DNA of 64,000 nt, taken from Acarospora socialis (Eukaryota > Ascomycota > Lecanoromycetes > Acarosporales > Acarosporaceae). Below, piece after piece: positions 35,800-46,704 of this stretch. The stretch lies in assembly GCA_025617375.2 (NCBI GenBank), contig JAMYGW020000007.1, positions 1,364,001-1,428,000 on the forward strand, in the 5' to 3' direction. Within the stretch, counting starts at the first letter, position 1; every line of letters begins with the position of its first letter. The position numbers were made by a program, and so were the translations under genes. Below the pieces are notes generated by a model, which saw nothing but the letters and a program-made list of their open reading frames with translations, was not told the origin of the DNA and ran no database searches.

Positions 35800-36449
35800 C
35801 TAGGTGGATCAGTGGCCCGTTGCGAATACAGGACCGATACAACGGTGTCATTCCGTGAAATAATCCTCCTTGTTGGGAGTCCGCTCGGCGCTGTCTATGG
35901 CTATCGCCGCAGTTCAATCTGACGCTTGAAGAGCCGTCAGAAAATAGTCCTCATCTCCAACACACGCTTGTTAGCAGCCAGGCAAGGCAGAGAGCGCTTT
36001 CTGGTCCAGAGGTCCCTCAGACTCGCAGCTGAGCCACACCCAAATGACTGTAAATCCGCCAGGTCCATGAGGCATGTTCTCAATAAGGGTTGATCATCTC
36101 CTCCAGCATTCAGTAAACTCTAGAGATCTCAGAGTCCAATAGACGTCTCATCACGGTAGATTGTCGGTAAAAGATGCCTTGATATGCACTTGAAGTGATA
36201 AAGTGATTTATGCTCTCTCTAGAGTCTTCTCCGCTTGACATTTCAGAACCCCAAGACCTCACGCTTTCAATTAATCAAAAAAGACTCTACTCTACTTGAT
36301 GTGGCCGACCTACCTTACCTCACGAGGGTACGGAGATATCTCTCCATGCATGCGCCGTCTGGGCCACCGTAGTACGGTAGCCTACAATTTTACAGCGGAC
36401 CTAGTATAGCAATAATTCCACGGAAGGTTGTAGGCGTGAAAGCACAGCC
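35800..36449. other. intergenic
   Basis: 650 bp with no coding signal. It includes 'ccttacctcacgagggtacgg' near 36315 and other TACC motifs like those seen elsewhere in the window. Holds the GEP3 3' end and the MRP49 promoter. Confidence 0.55.
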
Positions 36450-37200
36450 ATGGTGAGCGTCCTGCATCGTATGCGCAAGTTGAGAGCAGTAGGTTCTATC
36501 GTGACTCGGGGTTCGTGCGCGATCCATCTAGTGATATACTGACTTCGGCCAGAAAGTATGTTCCAGCAGCACTCGAGGAATGGGAATACGACCTCCACTA
36601 CTGACGAGACTGACGCCCAACGTGTGATAGCTCCTCGATATACGTTTAGGCCCCGGTGCGGTTTTATTGCCCAAGGATATCAAGAGGATACACTTGGACT
36701 TTGCGGTTAGACTGAACGATGGGCACTTGGGCCCACGTAAGTTTTGGCGGCATTACCTCCCACGTCTCAAGTACCACAATCCCGCGGTGCCGATGACGGT
36801 GAACCGGACGACCGATCAGAGTGGTCCCGCAATCTTGACCGTCTTTTTCGCGCCGCCTCCCAACTCCCAGTCACCGACCTCGTCACCCGCGCCGACCTCC
36901 TCGACCAGCCACTCCACCTCACCTTCCGAACACACCCCATTCGAGCGGGCCCAGTCAATCGACATGAAACACCGACGCGAGCCGGAGATAATGGCGCTGC
37001 TGATGGCCCTGACCAAGGCAACGCCCGTCCACGCCACAGCCGAAGAGCGAGCAGAGCTTGAGGAGCTCGAGGAGCAGAGACAAAGGAGTGATAGGGATTC
37101 GGCCAGGAGCGCAGAGGTCAACGCGAAGAGGAAAAGGGAGGCCGAGGTGTTGGCGCAGGCACGGGGCGAGCTCGCACAAGCGCAGGCGCAGACCGTGTGA
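36450..37200 (+). CDS. MRP49: Mitochondrial large-subunit ribosomal protein Mrp49 (mL61)
   Basis: Exons 36450-36488 (MVSVLHRMRKLRA) and 36631-37200 encode 202 residues. The junction gives RKLRA-LLDIRLGPGAVLLPKDIKRIHLDF. The L51/S25/CI-B8 thioredoxin-like domain covers roughly residues 14-75, with GPRKFWRHYLPRLKYHNPAVPMTVNR as the signature of fungal Mrp49. Beyond about residue 85 the chain becomes Pro/Ser/Thr-rich and then a charged helical Ala/Glu/Gln tail, longer than I expect for the family. The protein is a component of the mitochondrial ribosome. The 13-codon first exon is easily overlooked. Confidence 0.9.
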
Positions 37201-37540
37201 CTTGGGCTGGATATCATCGTGCCTTCAATCGTGAATAGGCAAGGCAAGGCAAGCCACGCACAGTCCAAGAGTATTGTACAGCATTCTGGCGTTTCACCGG
37301 ACCAATATAAGGGTCCTGGTCTACTAGATAGCGGCAGGGGCAATTTAAAGCATCAATATCATGCCACAGTTGGGTCTAAGCTTGGCAGCTCCAGTCCAAA
37401 GGTGTACCGATCATGAGAGACTGGGTGAGATGTGTTACACTGTATCTACAATCTTCGTCCCACCTGATGCTAGCTGACACAACGGTCCGCCACCAGACAA
37501 GCCGGGCGCCATGACAAGAGATGCCTTCCCAATTGCGCGT
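37201..37540. other. intergenic, convergent genes
   Basis: 340 bp between the MRP49 and COX12 stop codons, with no coding signal. Presumably two 3' untranslated regions. Confidence 0.6.
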
Positions 37541-38177
37541 TTACTGATCTAAACGAACAGGAAAGGTGCCATTCTCTAAAGACAGATCAGTAAGTACTCG
37601 ACCAATGGATCTGGATCGTCTAACGAACCGCGCTGGTCATCCCACCTCTCACACCAGGCGCTCGGACAAAGGGATCGATATGCGAGGAAGAACTAAACCG
37701 CTGTGCATCAGATCTAGATACCTGTCAATAACGTTTGGGAGACGAACCTGACGGCATGGGGCAAAGTCCTCGCCCTTGGCTAGGATGCACTTGTGGTAAT
37801 CTACATAGTTCTGCCAGCAGTGCTTCGTCCTAGATTGGTACTGTTAGCCCCAGGGCCCTGGATGACACATTACAATCTGACGCCGGGATGCTGTGAGTGC
37901 TACTTACTGGTTCTGGTTCGGAAAACGAGCATCAAAGCCTGGTGTCGAAGACAGTTCGCTGTCAGTCCCACTCTCAAGCAGCAATCTCGTAGACCAGATT
38001 CAATGGAATGGTTCTATGAACGATGACCGCAAGACTGCAAGCTAAAGAGACATACCCGCTGACGCATCGGCTTCGTTAGCTGTCGTTCATCGTGTCTGAC
38101 GATGTCAAACTCGGTGATAACCACTTACCGGTAACGAACTTGAAGGGTTTGGTCTCGCGCTCCTCGCTATCGGACAT
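37541..38177 (-). CDS. COX12: Cytochrome c oxidase subunit 6b (Cox12), six exons including a 3-nt exon
   Basis: Minus-strand exons 38177-38129, 38058-38056, 37938-37908, 37829-37748, 37692-37629 and 37575-37541 encode 87 residues (yeast Cox12 has 83). The N-terminus MSDSEERETKPFKFVT leads into [39 protein letters not shown], then FFLAYRSLCPSAWCERWDDQRENGTFPVRLDQ. The twin motif C-x9-C (HCW...HKC) and C-x10-C (PCR...LCP) is that of intermembrane-space subunits oxidised by Mia40. The protein sits on the outer face of complex IV at the dimer interface. The 3-nt exon CGG supplies the Ala and part of the Gly in VTAGFDARF; skipping it would give VTGFDARF, still in frame. Its flanking introns have good branch sites (GCTAACG, ACTGACA) and a GTATGT donor. 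Introns 4 and 5 share an unusual GTTCGT donor. Divergent from the B12D gene. Confidence 0.92.
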
Positions 38178-38433
38178 GCTGAATCAATTGATATAAGTCG
38201 ACGGTTTTGCTGGTCAGGAACAAGGAGCTGCGTTGGAACAGTGCGATCACTGAAGAAGCATAGCAGGTGAGGTAGTAGGTAAGTCCGCTTGGTCGCTCCA
38301 AGACTCGGAAGCGAGCCACATTGTGGCTGGTGCGTCACCCACCTCACATCGTCTACTTACGAAGTTACGATACACGGTGCTTCTCCTCTCGCCATCCAAG
38401 CGATTGAGCCAGAACGCAACCAATACCGCAGCA
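38178..38433. promoter_or_regulatory. shared divergent promoter, COX12 / B12D-like gene
   Basis: 256 bp separate the two start codons, so the two small mitochondrial genes must share this control region. 'gatccagaacgcaaccaat' (CCAAT) lies just before the right-hand start (near 38420), a possible HAP-complex site that commonly serves respiratory genes. Confidence 0.55.
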
Positions 38434-38995
38434 ATGTATCCGACCCGGATTCTCATGATGCAGCAGACGCGCCCGTTGTCAAGACCGGTCCCGGTGTGTA
38501 AACCCCAGCTGTGAGCAAGTGCTCTTCGTGCCACTGACGTCGATACCACAGAGAGAGGAGCACAGCGGTACAGGTTCCTACCACCCTCAGCGATATGACT
38601 CGACCGCAATTTGAGCCTCTAGGGCGGCGATTCCGAGATTTTACCAAGAAAACTACTAACGGGTTTATCGTTTCAGCGCACACTATCTCGCAGCGACTTC
38701 GAACGCTGAAGAAGGTCCCACCCGAACTGATCCCGCTCGGTAGGATCCTCGGTTGAGAAGGCGTTCGGAAATGCACACTAATTCATGCTCGTGTGTCTAT
38801 AGGCATCGTTTTAGGGTAAGCTATTTCAGAAGATCGTTTTAGTGGATTGAACCGCAACAGCAATGGAAAGCTAATGGGGATTGTGCTACCGACAGGATCG
38901 CCGTTGGCGCAGCGTTCTACTCTTTGGGCAAGAAATTGGTGTCCGACAAATCACTTCGCCTTACCAAATCGAACAGAGCCGATAACTTCAAATAA
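38434..38995 (+). CDS. B12D / NDUFA4 (MLRQ)-family small mitochondrial membrane protein, five exons
   Basis: Exons 38434-38493, 38552-38573 (22 nt), 38677-38739, 38803-38815 (13 nt) and 38896-38995 encode 85 residues. The chain reads MYPTRILMMQQTRPLSRPVP, REEHSGT, AHTISQRLRTLKKVPPELIPLG, IVLG, then IAVGAAFYSLGKKLVSDKSLRLTKSNRADNFK. PPELIPLGIVLGIAVGAAFYS is the single membrane segment of the B12D/MLRQ family. In mammals this protein (NDUFA4) was first assigned to complex I and later to complex IV; in fungi it is annotated as an MLRQ-like subunit. Every junction is GT-AG with CTGAC or CTAAC branch sites, and phases agree. An alternative start at 38595 (MTRPQFEP...) is in frame with exon 3 but lies in an intron and looks less family-like. 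Confidence 0.85.
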
Positions 38996-39271
38996 TCACA
39001 TTGTTCGGCGTGGTGATATTCGGGGCTCTTGGCTCGGTTGTTCTGTGGAGGCTCGAAGGACTTCAGACTTAACTCTAAGGTGGAAGAACAGATCAGCGTA
39101 TGGTGGACAGTGCCGTTCTCTGGTGGTGATGTGTACATTGCAGAGCAGTCGAAACCAGTCAATATCCCTTTCGCATGGCCCTACACTGTTCCGGCGACCC
39201 TTGTGTACCTCTCCTCTGTCAAGTCGCAAGGTCGAGACACATGCTCAATCGAGGCTCATCATTGAAGATAG

Positions 39272-39805
39272 TTACTCGGGCCTTGGTCCGGCAACATCCA
39301 GTTCTTCCAGCCCGTGCATGGGGTCCTCCGCTCCCACGCTTGAATCTGCTCTAATTCCGTCAGACGCCAGCCTATCTTCTTCACTGACGGCATGCTTCGC
39401 CAGCCAGCCCTCCTACCATCACGTTAGAGTCACTCTCGAAGAACCCCAGGGTCGGGTCCGAGGGAGACCACAAGTAGCTCATACCTGCTCCCAAATCGCT
39501 GTCTTACTACCCAATCCCTCGTTACTCTCCTTCTGGGGCTTTGCTGCTGCTACCTTGATCACTCGGCCGTAAAGTTCACTCTGGTCCATGTTATCGATAG
39601 CTTCCTTGGCATCTCCTGGCAGCTCGAACTCCACGTAGCCAAAGCCGCGGTGCGGATCCATGGAAGAAGGAGCTTCTGGTTTGGGTAACGAGACATCGAC
39701 TATCTCGCCGAAAGGCATGAAGGCATCCGCAAGGGTCCTTGCACTGACTGCGTTGTCGAGGCCACCAACATATATAGTAGCTTTGAGACGTGCAGTTTCG
39801 GTCAT
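39272..39805 (-). CDS. RRM-domain RNA-binding protein, cyclophilin-E-type RRM
   Basis: Minus-strand exons 39805-39485 and 39412-39272 encode 153 residues. Residues 7-88 form one RNA recognition motif with RNP2 TIYVGGL and RNP1 RGFGYVEF; the whole RRM (AFMPFGEIVDVSLPKP...AIDNMDQSELYGRVIKVAAAKP) most resembles the N-terminal RRM of the spliceosomal cyclophilin E. No cyclophilin domain is attached, as in other ascomycetes I recall. The second exon (EGWLAKHAVSEEDRLA ... DPMHGLEELDVAGPRPE) completes the tail after WEQ. The 72-nt intron has a GTATGA donor and a CTAAC branch. Start MTET at 39805. A role in pre-mRNA processing is inferred from the family only. Convergent with the B12D gene and divergent from SEC31. 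Confidence 0.88.
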
Positions 39806-40309
39806 TGATGCCAAGCGCAGATGACACGGCGCAGCTGCTGACTGGCTTCTAGGATGCTCACAGATTCACAACTACAGGGAGAGAATCAATCAATTGGTGC
39901 AAACGTGCTGCTCCCCACTACAATCAGCGATGACTGGCAGTAAGGATCCAAACTGGCTTACATAACCCTCATTACGGTAGTGTGATATTGCTGTTAACTT
40001 AGCCTGTTGCTTAATCGGATTGGGTTAGATACAATACGGTAACTTATGTTAAGCTATCGACGAGGCCACAACGGAAATGTTACGTGTATTCATTCAGAAC
40101 ATTCCTCAGATTTAACGTTGGGCTCTCGAGTACAGCATAGCACTGCTATTCCCTTGCCATAGCTTCGACGCGTCTCTTTTCGAATAGTGCTCAGCACATT
40201 AATTTCTGTATTGAAGCTTCGCACTCAGCTCCGGCGTTGGGGGAGGCCCAAGGTCATCTGGGAACCAATCCAACCTGATCGTTATCCCCGTCTTCCCCCA
40301 TTTCAAAAC
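39806..40309. promoter_or_regulatory. shared divergent promoter, RRM protein / SEC31
   Basis: 504 bp between the two start codons. 'tcaatcaattggtgcaaacg' near 39885 and AT-rich tracts near 40000-40050 are visible. No protein-coding content recognised. Confidence 0.5.
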
Positions 40310-43300
40310 ATGGTTCGCCTGCGGGAGGTTCCTCGAACGGCCACATTCGCCTGGTCGCCTGGAACGGCTTTGCCATTGATTGCTACCGGTACTAGGGCTG
40401 GGGCTGTTGATGCCGACTTCTCCAATGATACCCAGTTGGAGCTATGGGACTTGGATCTGGGCAACCTCGAGCAAACTGTCGAGTTGCAGCCGGCCGCAAG
40501 CATTAGTACCGACTCGAGGTAAGCTTGCGCAGCTATGGCGATGTCCACGCGGTCTTGCATGGCAGAATACTCACTGCTTTCCACTGCCAGGTTTCACGAC
40601 ATTGCTTGGGGTCGAAGTAATGACGAGTACTCGAAGGGGATCATAGCAGGCGCACTGGAGAATGGCTCTCTGGATTTGTGGAACGGGGAGAGACTTCTGA
40701 CAGGAGACAGGTTTGGCTCAAAGTCACACTCAATTGATGCTTGACTCATGATATTTAGCGATGCTCACATGTCGCGAACGTCGATGCACAGCGGTGCCAT
40801 AAAAGCGTTACAATTCAACCCATTCAGGTCAGAGTTATTGGCCACAGCTGGTGCGAAGGGCGAGGTGCGGCGCCCTTCTACTAAACGGTTCTATATCTGC
40901 TAAGTCGCAGAAGCTTTTTATATCTGATCTCAACAATGTTGCCAATCCTTTTCGTCTCGGTAACACTGCCGCAAGAGCAGATGATTTCGAGTGTCTGGAT
41001 TGGAACAAGAAGGTGCCGCACATTATAGTAACCGGCAGTAGTGGAGGTTTTGTCACCGTCTGGGATGTCAAGACGAAAAAGGAGAGCTTGACCCTGAACA
41101 ACTTTGGCAGGAAACCAGTCAGTGCGGTTGCGTGGGACCCGGAGAAGGTCAGCATTGACTCACTGCCTTTCTCTTCTCAAGGAAAGCTGACGTCGGCGGT
41201 AGCCGACAAAACTGATAACCGGCATACCGACTGACACGGATCCGTTGATCTTGGTCTGGGATCTCAGAAACACGAACGCACCAGAAAGGGTAAGTTCTTA
41301 ATAATTTCTCTCGTGGGTCACCATTAGCTGATTTAGTATAGACGTTACGGGGCCATGAGCAGGGAGTGCTATCGGTTTCATGGTGTCCTCAAGACAGTGA
41401 CCTCTTACTCTCCTGTGGTAAGGACAACCGAACCATCTGCTGGAACACTGAGACTGGTCAACCCTATGGCGAGTTCCCTGTCGTTACAAACTGGACATTC
41501 CAAACTCGGTGGAACCCGCATAATCCGACCCTACTTGCGACCGCGTCATTCGATGGTAAAATTGCAATCCAGACCATTCAGAGTACAAGATCCGAATCCG
41601 GGCCGGTGGCTGGTGTCCAAACTCAATCGGTGGATGGCGAAGACTTCTTCAACAGAGCCCAAACGCGGCCCCAAGGGGCCACTTTCACCCTGCCGAAACC
41701 GCCGAAGTGGCTTGAGCGTCCATGCGGGGCGTCGTTTGGATTTGGCGGAAAGATCGTAAAATATAGCCTCGCCGATTCTGAGTTGTCGCAGACACGGAAG
41801 TCGACCATTCAGATATCTCGTTTCGAAGTAGACCCCGAAGTCGGCAAAGCTACCCAGAAGTTCGAGAAAGCACTTACCGAAGGTAGTCTGGATAGCATCT
41901 GTGAGACGGAGATCGCGGAAGCGAAAACAGATGATGAAAAAGCGGATTGGAAGGTTATTCGGACTTTAATTTCGAGCAACCCTCGTAAAGAGCTTATCGA
42001 TTATCTTGGCTTCTCGACAGATAGAGATGAGGCGGCTGATGGCCTTGCAAAACTTGGACTAGCTGAAGGAAGCCCCGAAAGTCCAAGTCAAAAGCAGAAT
42101 AACGGAGCCGTGACGACGAAGGCCAACCGTCTCTCGGCGTTCTTTGACAACACTGCTGATGGAGACAATTTCCTCTCCGATCTTGCCGCGACCAAGGGAG
42201 CAAAGACCAATAACCCGTTTCAGATCTACACAGGACAGGAGTCCGAGTCCGACCGTAGGATCACTCGAGCGCTAATGCTCGGTCAATTCGAGAAGGCGCT
42301 AGACATATGCCTTCACGAAGACAGGTTATCAGATGCTTTTATGATTGCGATCTGTGGTGGTCAGGCGTGCATTGAAAAAGCACAGAAAGCATACTTCACT
42401 AAGAAGGCACAAGGACCTAACTACCTTCGTCTACTAGCCTCGGTTGTGGGAAAGAATCTCTGGGATATTGTGTACAATGCTGATCTAAGCGGTTGGAAAG
42501 AAGTCATGGCTACCCTATGCACGTTCGCTGACACGAAAGAATTTCCAGATCTTTGTGAAACACTTGGTGATCGGTTGGACGAGCAACGAAGGGAGACAGG
42601 AGATGAGGGCAGTCTACGAAAAGATGCTTCGTTTTGCTACCTTGCCGGTGCCAAGCTTGAGAAAGTGGTAGCGATCTGGATTGAAGAGTTACAGGAGCAG
42701 GAGCGTTCCGGCACACAGGAGTCGAACATGGGCTCGAGTTTCTCAATCCATGTTCGCTCTCTTCAAAAGTTGATTGAAAAGGTTACGATATTCCGCCAAG
42801 TGGCCCATTTTGACGACAAGGACCGGCAGCGTGCGTCAGGGTGGAAACTTGCAGCTCTCTACGACAAATATACAGAATATGCTGAAATTGTAGCCGCACA
42901 CGGCCAGTTGCAGATTGCAGAGAAGTACCTCGACCTTCTGCCCACCGAATACCCAGCTGCAGACGTTGCGAAGTCTCGGGTTAGGCAAGCGAGAAGGAGA
43001 GAAGCGCCTCGTCCGGTAACCAAGCAGCCAGCAACCGCAGTTGGAACCGGCCAGCGAGCTCAAGCAGCGTCCGGAGTTTCACTGGCCCAACAGCCTCCAA
43101 CAATGCAGACCAATCCAGCAATCACAGGTTCTTACGCACCTGCATACCCAGCGCAACCATCCAATCCTTACGCCCCACTAAATTCTGGACCTTATGCTCC
43201 TTCCGGTTATACTCAGGTTCAGCAACCAAGACAGGTTCCAGGCGCGGGTCCTCCGCCATCTCTTGGTACTTCTCATTCAGTCCACAACCTTGGCCCGCCA

Positions 43301-44486
43301 CCTAGAAGCTTCAACTCTTCACCATCAATTCTTGCACCATCTAAAGCTACGAACATGACGAACTGGAATGATATGCCTGACAGCTTCTTTAAGCCCCCTA
43401 CTTCGCGCCGAGGCACACCCGGTATGAGCGCCTCAACCATCAGCTCGCCTCTCCCAAACCAATCGAACCTTGCTTCTCCTCCACTGCCACCTCCACCCAA
43501 GGGGTCAGCCCCACCACCAAGGATGGGCTCGCCACTTGCAGGAGGGATCCCTCAACCGTTCCACAACCCAGAACGGCCATCATCATCGGCTGCGAACCTA
43601 TATGCGCCTCAGCAACTGAAGCCACATCCTGGCGGAACTAACCAGCAACCTACCATACCTCGTGGCTCTTCGCCTTATAATGCCCCGCCTTCCGGTGCAC
43701 CGCCTTCCAATCGATACGCACCAGTACCAGCTCCACCGTCGAGTATTCCTTCAGTGCATCCACATTCCTTGATGCAGCCGCCTTCGTCTGGTGGTCAACG
43801 TCAAGGTCCAACACCTGGGAATCCGTACGCACCACAGCATAGCCAATTCAGTCAGCATCAGAGCCCAACAAATCCATATGGGCCAGGTCCGGCTTCTCAA
43901 CAGCAAGCCAGCCAGGGTCTTCCTCAGGGTCCTCCTCAAGGTGGTCCACAAATTTCACGGCCTGGAACTGCCCAGTCCTCCCGCGGTACAACTGCTACCC
44001 CTGTGCCACCCAAATACCGTAAGTCTCGTCCCCAGTTATGGTCTATTGGGAAGATATCAGAAACTAAGACTTTAACTAAAGCCTCCGGCGATCGGTCTCA
44101 TATTCCCGCAAATGCCCAATCAATATTTGAAATCCTTAACGCAGACATGCAACGAGTAAAGTCTCGGGCCCCGGCTTCTTTCAAATCCCATGTCATAGAT
44201 GCAGAGAAGCGACTGAATATTCTGTTCGACCACCTGAACAACGAAGATTTACTGAAGCCGGATACGGTCGAGAGTATGTCAGAGCTGGCTCAGGCACTTC
44301 AAGCAAGGAATTATGAGCAGGCCCAGGCGATCCATGTGGACATAATGACGAACAAGACTGATGAATGTGGGAATTGGATGGTGAGTGCTCATGCGTTAAG
44401 AAGAGTTAAAGGCTATGTCGATACTGATAATGAATTTTCAGGTTGGTGTCAAACGTCTGATTAGCATGAGTCGGGCGACACCTTAG
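40310..44486 (+). CDS. SEC31: COPII coat subunit Sec31
   Basis: Exons 40310-40518, 40591-40710, 40759-40864, 40911-41147, 41203-41289, 41342-44018, 44082-44380 and 44442-44486 encode 1259 residues (1258 if the acceptor 3 nt downstream is used at 40914). WD40 repeats fill about residues 1-340 ([75 protein letters not shown]). A helical ACE1 segment follows ([27 protein letters not shown]), then a long Pro/Ser/Gln-rich linker that binds Sec23, and a C-terminal SRA1-like domain ([14 protein letters not shown]...[10 protein letters not shown]). Sec31 and Sec13 form the outer cage of ER-derived vesicles. The 63-nt intron 44019-44081 contains no stop and is a multiple of three. The final exon [13 protein letters not shown] completes the conserved C-terminus. 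Confidence 0.95.
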
Positions 44487-44770
44487 ACATCTCTGACGGG
44501 TAAGTCGAATAGAGCAAATAGAAAGCATGGGGTGGTATGGAGCGATGCATTTGTATACACTATGATTGAAGTACAGTACTACAGACCTGAAACACATTCG
44601 ATACTCTTAAAGCCAAACATCCCTCTGAAAATACAGGTTGGTTAATCATCTTATAATTCAAAGCGGACATTAATATTCTGTTTATTAATACCTGGCACAT
44701 CCTGCGCCACCATTCAGTAGCGTACAAGGTCAACGCTCAGGTAATAGTCTGCTCCACCACGAAGACACCA

Positions 44771-45910
44771 ATGGACCAATCCTCGCCGACCGCCCCATCA
44801 CCAGCTCCGATGGACGAATCGCCTGCTCAGAAGCAAGCACGCTTGCGGCGAGAACGTCGTGAGGCGAAGATCCTTGCAGGCGGATCGGCGAGGTTGAACA
44901 AAATAACATCACTCAGCGGCCGTCCCGCCGAGCCCGGTGAGTTCTCTTGAAGACACCTTTGACCGCTCTAAATCTCATCAGTAGACTCTTCAAGACTGAC
45001 CAGATCGCACACTGCAGAAGCATCCACCCATTTTCCGTTCCGCCCGACTTCGGGCGCGTCCTCGACAGCGGGGAGAGGCGCCCCGCATGGCTCCGATGAC
45101 CCGGAAGAAGTCGACATCAGCCAACACTATTACACACCCGGTGGCGCCGACACGCGGGGGGACGACGTCGGCCGGCAGTTCCAACAGCAACTGCAGCAGA
45201 TGATGATGATGGGAAACAGCTCCCCCAGGAGCGACAACAACGCGCAGGATAGCCCGTTCGCGACGCCGGACTTCTCGTTCCTGCAAGATCAACAGAGGCA
45301 GCAGCGCCAACAAGGGCAGCAGCAAGGACCAGCTGTAATGGGCATGGGCATGGGTATGGGCGGCGGAGGAGAAGACCCGCTCTCGCGCATTTTACAGCAG
45401 ATGATGGCTGGCGGCGGTGGTACAGACGGCTTACCGCCCGGCTTGGCGGCCATGTTTGGAGGCGGCGGCGGCGGCGGACAGGCGCAACAGGCTCCAGGAC
45501 AGACGGACAAATACGGCTACGTGTGGAAAATGGTGCACGCGATCTTTGCGCTGGCGCTGGGCATCTATATCGCGAGCGTGACGGCGTTCAGCGGCTCGCG
45601 CTTGGCAAGAACGACGAGTGGATTCGTCGACGGTTCGGGCAATGGCGCCGTCGACGTTGGGGTGCGGTTCTTCTGGGCCTTCGCCACGGCCGAACTCGTG
45701 TTGCAGAGCTCGAGGTTCTTTGTCGAAAGAGGGCGGGTCAGTCAGTCCGGGCTTTTGGGCACAGTGGCTGGATTCTTGCCGGAGCCGTATCGGGGTTATG
45801 TGGGGTTGGTGGGCCGGTATAGTGGGATCTGGAACACGGTCGTCCAGGATGCAATGGTTGTCGTTTTCGTGCTGGGCTGTGTGGCCTGGTGGAAAGGGGC
45901 AGTGAGGTGA
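44771..45910 (+). CDS. GET2: GET complex subunit Get2 (tail-anchored protein insertion)
   Basis: Exons 44771-44936 and 44985-45910 encode 363 residues. The N-terminus carries the basic Get3-docking motif RLRRERREAKILAGGSARLNKI (about residues 18-40), conserved in fungal Get2. A Gln/Gly/Met-rich disordered linker follows (QQQLQQMMMM, GMGMGMGGGG). Three membrane segments lie at the C-terminus: about residues 241-262 (VHAIFALALGIYIASV), 279-300 (VRFFWAFATAELVLQ) and 338-356 (AMVVVFVLGCVAWW). Get2 with Get1 receives tail-anchored clients from Get3 at the ER. The intron is only 48 nt; acceptor TAG at 44984 was chosen because it gives the only frame that joins the two halves. The gene lies 284 bp downstream of SEC31 in the same direction. 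Confidence 0.9.
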
Positions 45911-46704
45911 TGTCGAACTTAGCTACGTTAGATCACGGTTCAATCTATGAACATTGACGATAGCTGCTCGATTAGATACTATCTTGCTTGTTTCCATTTT
46001 ACACCTGACGTTCCTATCAGCCACTTCAGTGCAGATGGTGGGCCGGCTATAATCAAATAAGCTTCGTCTCATGTTACAGCTCGTTGAGAATGTCATATCA
46101 TCACCAAGCGACCCTGGATCGTGTCTTGTCATCAATCCTGTCCCGTGTCCACGACACGTTTAATTCCTCCGAGATACGGGACCGCCTCACGCCGCTTACT
46201 CATGTGAGTAGTGATAAGGGCTAACTAATACGACAGTGTTCTTTATGGTTAGTATAATAGAGATCGTGGTTTCTAAATCTAGGTGCAGATGGTGTAGCGG
46301 GAGCGTATGTGATGAATATATTCAGAAATAGATGTGCTGGCACCATGAGCGTTGTGGCTGCAAAGACGAGTCTTTTGGAGCTGCAGGGGCTGAACGTGGG
46401 ACTTGAGATGATATAGGCGGTATTGCAATCGTAGATGTAACAATATTAGATGCATGACTTCAAATATCGTTCTATTCAGTGTATATATATATATATCTAC
46501 ATATATATCTCTATTACACATACAGAAGATACCTTGAAAGAAGTCATAGAAATCCAAATCAGTTCTACGTGCAGCTGACCCGCATTGCCTCCGCCAAGCG
46601 TGGACGGAAGGCGAGCAGAATGACCTATCCGGTCCCTTCGACCCTCTTACCGCAGCCTTTTGAAGTCCGATAAGTGAGTTGCCCAGCAGTATGATCCCGA
46701 AGGC
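45911..46704. other. intergenic, convergent genes
   Basis: 794 bp between GET2 and the polymerase iota gene. A (TA)n microsatellite lies at about 46480-46510. No coding signal. Confidence 0.6.

Noticed and set aside
38595-38739. start of the B12D-like gene at 38595
   Set aside because: It lies between a good donor (38574) and a good branch site/acceptor (CTAAC, CAG at 38676), and the resulting N-terminus does not look like the family.
40865-41234. SEC31 exon running on to 41234
   Set aside because: It ends in a stop; splicing 41148-41202 gives [25 protein letters not shown], as expected for a WD40 blade.
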